A stretch of DNA of 47,219 bases from Marinibacterium sp. (GTDB lineage Bacteria; Pseudomonadota; Alphaproteobacteria; Rhodobacterales; Rhodobacteraceae): NCBI GenBank assembly GCA_025800215.1, contig JAOXSC010000146.1:1-47219 (forward strand), written 5' to 3'. Below the pieces are notes generated by a model that was given only the letters and a program-made list of their open reading frames with translations, was not told the origin of the DNA and made no database searches. Position numbers and translations under genes: made by a program. The first letter of the stretch is position 1. Every line of letters begins with the position of its first letter. This document shows, piece after piece, positions 43,188-47,219 of this stretch.

Positions 43188-43508
43188 TCAGAAGCAGATG
43201 ATCGACCCGGTCGCCTGCACCCGGCAATTGCGCTGCGGGCGCTGGCTGCGCAGCGGCGGTTTGCCCTGATAGCGCAGCGTCACGCCGCCGCCCTGCAACC
43301 GTCCGAACCCGGTATCGCGCAGCGCGGTTCCGGTTTCGGTGCGGTACTGGCCGAACCCTTCTTCGCGCACGCCACCGCCGGTGGCGTCGCTGTGGCCTTC
43401 GATCTGCTGGGGCGTTTTGACCTCGCAGCCCTGCGGGGTCACCGAACAATCAGCCGCCGCCGCCCCGGCCAGAACAAGCATCCCTACTGTCATCCATGCT
43501 GTTGTCAT
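43188..43508 (-). CDS. Small secreted protein, function unknown
   Basis: Protein of 106 residues with a signal peptide (about 1-19, ending AAAA) and four cysteines: two near the mature N-terminus (DCSVTPQGCEV) and two near the end (RNCRVQ and ICF), suited to disulfides. The middle is Gly- and Arg-rich with a possible internal repeat (EEGFGQYRTETG and RDTGFGRLQGGG). No family is recognised. The ATG at 43508 gives a clean signal peptide. It is convergent with pyrG and divergent from the DUF1330 gene. Confidence 0.55.
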   Translation of the reverse strand: MTTAWMTVGMLVLAGAAAADCSVTPQGCEVKTPQQIEGHSDATGGGVREEGFGQYRTETGTALRDTGFGRLQGGGVTLRYQGKPPLRSQRPQRNCRVQATGSIICF

Positions 43509-43626
43509 GGTCCTGATCCTACACCCGATTGCGGGGCCGTGGGGATCACAGTTTGTTGGACGCGCCTTTTTTCGCGCCGGGGAACGCGATAGGCTGAGCC
43601 AGCTTCACCAAACGGGGGGAAAGACC

Positions 43627-43920
43627 ATGCCAAAAGGATATTGGGTGGCCAATGTGGATGTCCGCGATCCGCAGGCCTATGAGGATTACAAGGCCGCCAA
43701 CGCCGCGCCCTTTGCGCAGTATGGCGCGCGCTTTGTCGTGCGCGCAGGGCAGCAGGTGGCCGCCGAAGGCGACGTGCATGGCCGCACCGTCGTGATCGAA
43801 TTTCCCAGCTATGCCGATGCGCTGGCCTGCTATGAAAGCGACGCCTATCAGCAGGCCAAGGCGATCCGCGACCCGATTTCAACCGGCCGGGTGATCATCG
43901 TCGAAGGCTACGGCGACTGA
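43627..43920 (+). CDS. DUF1330 family protein
   Basis: Cytoplasmic protein of 97 residues with a ferredoxin-like/dimeric alpha-beta barrel pattern. MPKGYWVANVDVRDPQAYEDYKAANAAPF and the ending SDAYQQAKAIRDPISTGRVIIVEG are typical of DUF1330. The function is unknown; stress-related dimeric barrel proteins share this fold. GGGGGAAAGACC precedes the ATG at 43627, giving a good ribosome-binding site. Confidence 0.9.
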   Translation: MPKGYWVANVDVRDPQAYEDYKAANAAPFAQYGARFVVRAGQQVAAEGDVHGRTVVIEFPSYADALACYESDAYQQAKAIRDPISTGRVIIVEGYGD

Positions 43921-44000
43921 CGCGTTCGCCTGCGTGCTGCAATGCAACGAGGGCGCGAACCGGGGTTGGCCCCACATGCAAACCGCGATAGCCTGTCGCT

Positions 44001-44453
44001 ATGCTGCAGAAACTCTGGAACGCCTTCAAACCGCCCCCCCCCGCCGAGCCGCCCCTGCCGGACCCGGACACCGAGCTTGCGCTTGGGGCGCTGCTGGTGC
44101 GCGTGGCCATGTCCGACCGCAATTACCGGGTCGAGGAAATCAGCCTGATCGACCGCATTCTGGCGCGCATGTTCCAGCATGACCCGATCGAGGCGGCCAA
44201 GATCCGGGCCACCTGCGAACGGCTGCACGCTGCCGCCCCCGACACCACGACCTTTGCCGCGCTGATCCGCGAAACCACCAGCCTGGATGACCGGCTGGCC
44301 GCGCTCGATGCCCTGTGGGAGGTCGTGCTGGCCGATGGCTCGCAGGACGATGCCGAGCTTGAGATCCTGGAAGAAGCCCGCCTTGCCATGGGCCTCAGCC
44401 AGGCGGACAGCGACGCGGCACGCGCGCGCGTGACCGACATACAGGGCGACTGA
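44001..44453 (+). CDS. TerB-like helical protein (copy 1)
   Basis: Soluble, all-helical protein of 150 residues with the TerB-type pattern ALGALLVRVAMSDRNYRVEEISLIDRIL near residue 28 and LWEVVLADGSQDDAELEILEEA near 104, where acidic residues (D/E) can bind metal. A short Pro-rich N-terminus (KPPPPAEPPLPDPD) precedes it. TerB domains are linked to tellurite resistance and membrane-stress complexes, but no other ter gene is nearby. A paralog follows 42 bp downstream. The ATG at 44001 is the first in frame. Confidence 0.78.
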   Translation: MLQKLWNAFKPPPPAEPPLPDPDTELALGALLVRVAMSDRNYRVEEISLIDRILARMFQHDPIEAAKIRATCERLHAAAPDTTTFAALIRETTSLDDRLAALDALWEVVLADGSQDDAELEILEEARLAMGLSQADSDAARARVTDIQGD

Positions 44454-44495
44454 CGCGCGCCCTTTCCATTGCCCTTTCCGACACAGGTGTCCTGA

Positions 44496-44951
44496 ATGTT
44501 TGGTGACTTCCTTCGGCGGTTGACCGCCCCGCAACCCGACCCGCTTCACGAAGATGACGCACGGCTGGCGCTGGCCGCGCTGCTGGTGCGCGTGGCGCGC
44601 ACCGATGACGATTATGCGCAGGCCGAAATCCAGCGCATCGACCGGATCCTGAGCACCCGCTATGGGCTGGATGCTGAAGCCGCTGCCACCCTGCGCACCA
44701 AGGCCGAACAGGTCGAAGCGCAAGCGCCCGACACCGTGCGCTTTACCCGCGCCATCAAGGATGTGGTCGCCTATGAAGACCGCCGCGCCGTGGTCGAAGC
44801 GCTGTGGTCCGTGGTCCTGGCCGATGGCGCGCGTGACGATGCCGAAGATGCAGCGCTGCGGCTGGTTGCGAACCTGCTGGGCGTCAATGACGTGGACAGC
44901 GCCATGGCCCGCCACAAGGCCGAAAAGGCCCAAGGCGCCGACCCCAAGTGA
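44496..44951 (+). CDS. TerB-like helical protein (copy 2)
   Basis: Paralog of the preceding gene, 151 residues, with ALAALLVRVARTDDDYAQAEIQRIDRIL near residue 28 and LWSVVLADGARDDAEDAALRLVANLLG near 105. Both halves keep the acidic positions of the TerB fold. The two copies differ enough to be an old duplication. The stop overlaps the GTG start of the PhnD-like gene (GTGA), so this gene and the next are translationally coupled. Confidence 0.78.
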   Translation: MFGDFLRRLTAPQPDPLHEDDARLALAALLVRVARTDDDYAQAEIQRIDRILSTRYGLDAEAAATLRTKAEQVEAQAPDTVRFTRAIKDVVAYEDRRAVVEALWSVVLADGARDDAEDAALRLVANLLGVNDVDSAMARHKAEKAQGADPK

Positions 44952-45691
44952 TTGCCAGCCTGCCAATGTACTGGCGGGCCGACACCGCGCAGGGCTGGCG
45001 CGGGTTCTGGTTGGCGGTGCAGCAGGCGGCCCCGGACCTGGCCTTGCCCGATCTGACCCCGCCCGACGATCTGCCCACCGACTGGTATGACCATTGGCAG
45101 CGCCCGGATCTGGCGCTGTCGATGACCTGCGGGCTGCCGTTTCGCAGCCGTCTGAAAGGGCGCGTGCGCTATGTCACGACCCCCGATTTCGGCGTCACCG
45201 AACAGCCCGGATATTACCGTTCGGTGATCGTGATGCGGCCCGGCGAGCGCCCGCAAGGGGCGCGGCGGCTGGCCTTCAACGCGCCTGACAGCCAGTCGGG
45301 CTGGGCGGCGGCCTGTGCGTTTACCAATCAGACCGACGGGCTGCGGATCACGGGCCTTGTGGAAACGGGCAGCCATGCCGCGTCCATGGCCGCGGTCGCC
45401 ACCGGGCGCGCTGATCTGGCGGCGCTGGATGCGGTGACCTGGCGGCTGCTGCAGCGCGATGACCCCCATGCCGGACAGGTGTCAGCGGTGGCCCACACCG
45501 CCCCCACCCCCGGCCTGCCGCTGATCACCGCGCGCGATCACGACCCCGCCCCGCTGATCGCAGCCCTTGGCGCGGCGCTGGCCACGCTGTCGGATGATGA
45601 CCGCAGACAGCTTGGCGGGCTGAGGGGATTCGCACAGCTTGATCCTGCCCCCTATTACGCACAGCCCCTGCCCCCGCCGCCCGATGCCTGA
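44948..45691 (+). CDS. PhnD/SsuA-like substrate-binding-fold protein without signal peptide
   Basis: Protein of 247 residues with the periplasmic-binding-protein type II fold: early SLPMYWRADTAQGW, then a lobe with GVTEQPGYYRSVIVMR near residue 80, and GSHAASMAAVATGRADLAALDAVTW near 140, as in phosphonate- or taurine-type binding proteins. It has no signal peptide or lipobox, so it should be cytoplasmic. The GTG start overlaps the TerB-like stop. Its job is unknown; it may bind a small anion as a sensor. A polar amino-acid ABC transporter starts 158 bp downstream but has its own binding protein. Confidence 0.75.
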   Translation: MIASLPMYWRADTAQGWRGFWLAVQQAAPDLALPDLTPPDDLPTDWYDHWQRPDLALSMTCGLPFRSRLKGRVRYVTTPDFGVTEQPGYYRSVIVMRPGERPQGARRLAFNAPDSQSGWAAACAFTNQTDGLRITGLVETGSHAASMAAVATGRADLAALDAVTWRLLQRDDPHAGQVSAVAHTAPTPGLPLITARDHDPAPLIAALGAALATLSDDDRRQLGGLRGFAQLDPAPYYAQPLPPPPDA

Positions 45692-45849
45692 CCCCTGGTC
45701 AGCCGTCACGCGGCGCCCCAAGACCGTGCGATGCTTTGCAAAACGACCAAAAAACGCGCCTTGCCCCCGCCGCCGCGCTGATTTGTGCGTTGCAATTCCC
45801 GCCGATTCCGGTGGAATACCCGGCAACCCATTTTCTGCCAGGACTGCGC

Positions 45850-46674
45850 GTGACCACCGACCCCTCTGCCCCCAAGCCCGCCACACCGGATGCGACGCCC
45901 ACCGACGCGGCGCCCGTGATCGAGATCCGCGATCTTCACAAATCCTATGGTGAGCTTGAGGTGCTGCGCGGCGTCGACATCCACGCAAAGCGCGGCGATG
46001 TGGTGTCGCTGATCGGATCGTCGGGATCTGGCAAATCGACGCTGCTGCGCTGCTGCAACCTGCTTGAGGACAGCCAGGAGGGTGAAATCCTGTTCAAGGG
46101 GGAACCGGTGTCATGGCGCGGCCGGGGACTGGCGCGCCATCCCGGAGACGCCCGCCAGGTCCTGCGCATCCGCACCAACCTGAGCATGGTGTTCCAGCAG
46201 TTCAACCTGTGGTCCCACCTGACCATTCTGGAAAACGTGATGGAGGCCCCGATCCACGTGCTCAAACGCGACCGGGCCGAAGTCGAAGACACCGCCCGCC
46301 GCTATCTGGCCAAGGTTGGGATCGGTGACAAATGCGATGTCTATCCCGCGCAGTTGTCGGGCGGCCAGCAACAGCGCGCCGCGATTGCGCGCGCGCTTGC
46401 CATGGAGCCCGAAGCGCTGCTCTTTGACGAACCCACCAGCGCGCTCGATCCCGAGCTGGAACAGGAAGTGGTCAAGGTGATCAAGGATCTGGCCGCCGAA
46501 GGGCGCACCATGCTGATCGTGACCCATGACATGAAACTGGCGGCGGACGTGTCAAACCACGTCGTGTTCCTGCATCAGGGCCGCATCGAAGAAGAAGGCA
46601 CGCCAGAAATGGTGTTCGGCGCCACCCGGTCCGACCGGCTGCGCACCTTTCTTTCTGCCACACGGGCGGCGTGA
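45850..46674 (+). CDS. Polar amino-acid ABC transporter ATP-binding protein
   Basis: ATPase of 274 residues that powers uptake of a polar amino acid, on the cytoplasmic face. Walker A is GSSGSGKST (about residue 58), the signature LSGGQQQR about 176, Walker B ALLFDEPTSALD about 195 and the switch His in IVTHDM about 230. It resembles HisP/ArtP/GlnQ-type ATPases. The first ~26 residues are a Thr/Pro/Ala-rich extension. The GTG at 45850 has AGGA six bases upstream, which decides it over in-frame codons at 45736. The matching binding protein follows 49 bp later; permeases must lie beyond the window. Confidence 0.93.
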   Translation: MTTDPSAPKPATPDATPTDAAPVIEIRDLHKSYGELEVLRGVDIHAKRGDVVSLIGSSGSGKSTLLRCCNLLEDSQEGEILFKGEPVSWRGRGLARHPGDARQVLRIRTNLSMVFQQFNLWSHLTILENVMEAPIHVLKRDRAEVEDTARRYLAKVGIGDKCDVYPAQLSGGQQQRAAIARALAMEPEALLFDEPTSALDPELEQEVVKVIKDLAAEGRTMLIVTHDMKLAADVSNHVVFLHQGRIEEEGTPEMVFGATRSDRLRTFLSATRAA

Positions 46675-46723
46675 CACGACCGGCGCGACACAACAATAAC
46701 CAAGTCCATATAGGGGAAAATCC

Positions 46724-47219
46724 ATGAAAACACTGCTGATCGGAACCGCAGCACTGGCGCTGGCCGCTGGCGCGGCCTTTGCCGACACCATCCGTATGGG
46801 GACCGAAGGGGCCTACCCTCCGTACAACTTCATCAATGACGCGGGCGAAGTGGACGGGTTCGAACGCGAACTGGGCGATGAGCTGTGCAAGCGCGCCAAC
46901 CTGACCTGTGAATGGGTCAAGAACGATTGGGATTCGATCATCCCCAACCTCGTCAGCGGCAACTACGACACCATCATGGCCGGCATGTCGATCACCGATG
47001 AACGCGATGAGGTCATCGACTTTACCCAGAACTATGTGCCGCCCGCAGCATCCGCTTATGTGGCAGCATCCGAAGATGCAGATCTGGAAGGCGGCGTTGT
47101 CGCAGCTCAGACGGGCACCATTCAGGCCGGCTATGTCGCGGAAACGGGCGCCGCGCTGCTGGAATTCGCCACCCCCGAAGAAACCGTCGCCGCCGTGCGC
47201 AATGGCGAAGCCGATGCGG
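46724..47219 (+). CDS. Amino-acid ABC transporter periplasmic binding protein, partial
   Basis: Periplasmic receptor of the transporter above, cut by the window end after about 165 residues. It has a signal peptide (1-20, ending AFA) and the family blocks IRMGTEGAYPPYNFINDAGEVDGFERELGDELC and WDSIIPNLVSGNYDTIMAGMSITDERDEVIDFTQNY, the latter a hallmark of basic/polar amino-acid receptors (HisJ/ArgT type). AGGGG seven bases upstream supports the ATG at 46724. The ligand may be arginine, histidine, lysine or glutamine; the sequence does not settle it. Confidence 0.93.
   Translation, partial: MKTLLIGTAALALAAGAAFADTIRMGTEGAYPPYNFINDAGEVDGFERELGDELCKRANLTCEWVKNDWDSIIPNLVSGNYDTIMAGMSITDERDEVIDFTQNYVPPAASAYVAASEDADLEGGVVAAQTGTIQAGYVAETGAALLEFATPEETVAAVRNGEADA

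Noticed and set aside
45692..45849. Possible sigma-54 promoter ahead of the amino-acid ABC transporter (TTGCAA)
   Set aside because: The required GG ten bases before GC is absent; only a weak sigma-70 match (TTGCAA and GGAATA) remains.

Overview
The window is about 47 kb of high-GC chromosomal DNA, densely coded on both strands. Gene content and style point to an alphaproteobacterium of the Rhodobacteraceae (Roseobacter group). The evidence is a two-gene glycyl-tRNA synthetase with a DUF6446-type gene, a SAM-II riboswitch ahead of metZ, the hflK-hflC-DUF2065-Do protease cluster, an adrenodoxin-type ferredoxin, DUF2842 beside purA, and secG-pyrG. Most genes are housekeeping. No rRNA, tRNA, CRISPR array, prophage or intact insertion sequence was seen. 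The species is not identifiable from this sequence alone.

Layout. 1-6.2 kb: glyS (cut by the window edge), two tandem GltS-type glutamate/Na+ symporters, a DUF6446-like membrane-anchored protein, marC on the other strand, and glyQ. 6.4-8.1 kb: a secreted SPOR/peptidoglycan-binding protein whose trypsin-like domain has lost all three catalytic residues. 8.2-10.9 kb: trkH and a two-gene phasin-like cassette whose second protein has a long Ala-Pro-Lys tail, with a perfect inverted repeat upstream. 11-13.7 kb: folE2 and metZ, the latter behind a promoter, a SAM-II aptamer and a terminator-like hairpin. 13.9-15.5 kb: alpha/beta hydrolase and a YfcG-type GST. 15.7-18.3 kb: yciB, an EamA exporter and ftsY. 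18.4-21.7 kb: lytic transglycosylase, a stand-alone NuoE-NuoF fusion and a small secreted protein. 21.7-24.5 kb: xseA and purD, divergent. 24.7-26.6 kb: an FG-GAP/VCBS-like protein overlapping a ferredoxin gene, then a Crp/Fnr regulator. 26.6-27.2 kb: a gap of unusual composition. 27.2-31.3 kb: degP, DUF2065, hflC, hflK. 31.4-36.8 kb: gor, a GST, sdaA, a LysE exporter and a DMT exporter. 36.7-39 kb: thiamine pyrophosphokinase, DUF2842, purA. 39.2-40.8 kb: cobalt-type nitrile hydratase alpha and beta subunits and activator. 40.9-43.1 kb: secG, pyrG. 43.2-45.7 kb: small proteins, two TerB-like paralogs and a PhnD-like protein. 45.8 kb to end: ATPase and binding protein of a polar amino-acid ABC transporter whose permeases lie outside.

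Themes. Sulfur and thiol metabolism recurs: metZ under SAM control, glutathione reductase and two GSTs. So does amino-acid movement: two GltS, LysE, serine dehydratase and the ABC transporter. Envelope quality control is represented by HflKC, the Do protease and the lytic transglycosylase.

The most unusual items are: (i) a conserved ~120-bp multi-hairpin element present twice in opposite orientation, each copy between convergent gene ends; (ii) the triad-less pseudo-protease; (iii) the phasin-like/Ala-Pro-Lys cassette with a CTGC-N3-GCAG-type operator; (iv) the orphan NuoE-NuoF fusion; and (v) the TerB-TerB-PhnD-like trio. None proves a new system on its own. All functional calls rest on recognised motifs and remembered family features; no database search was run.
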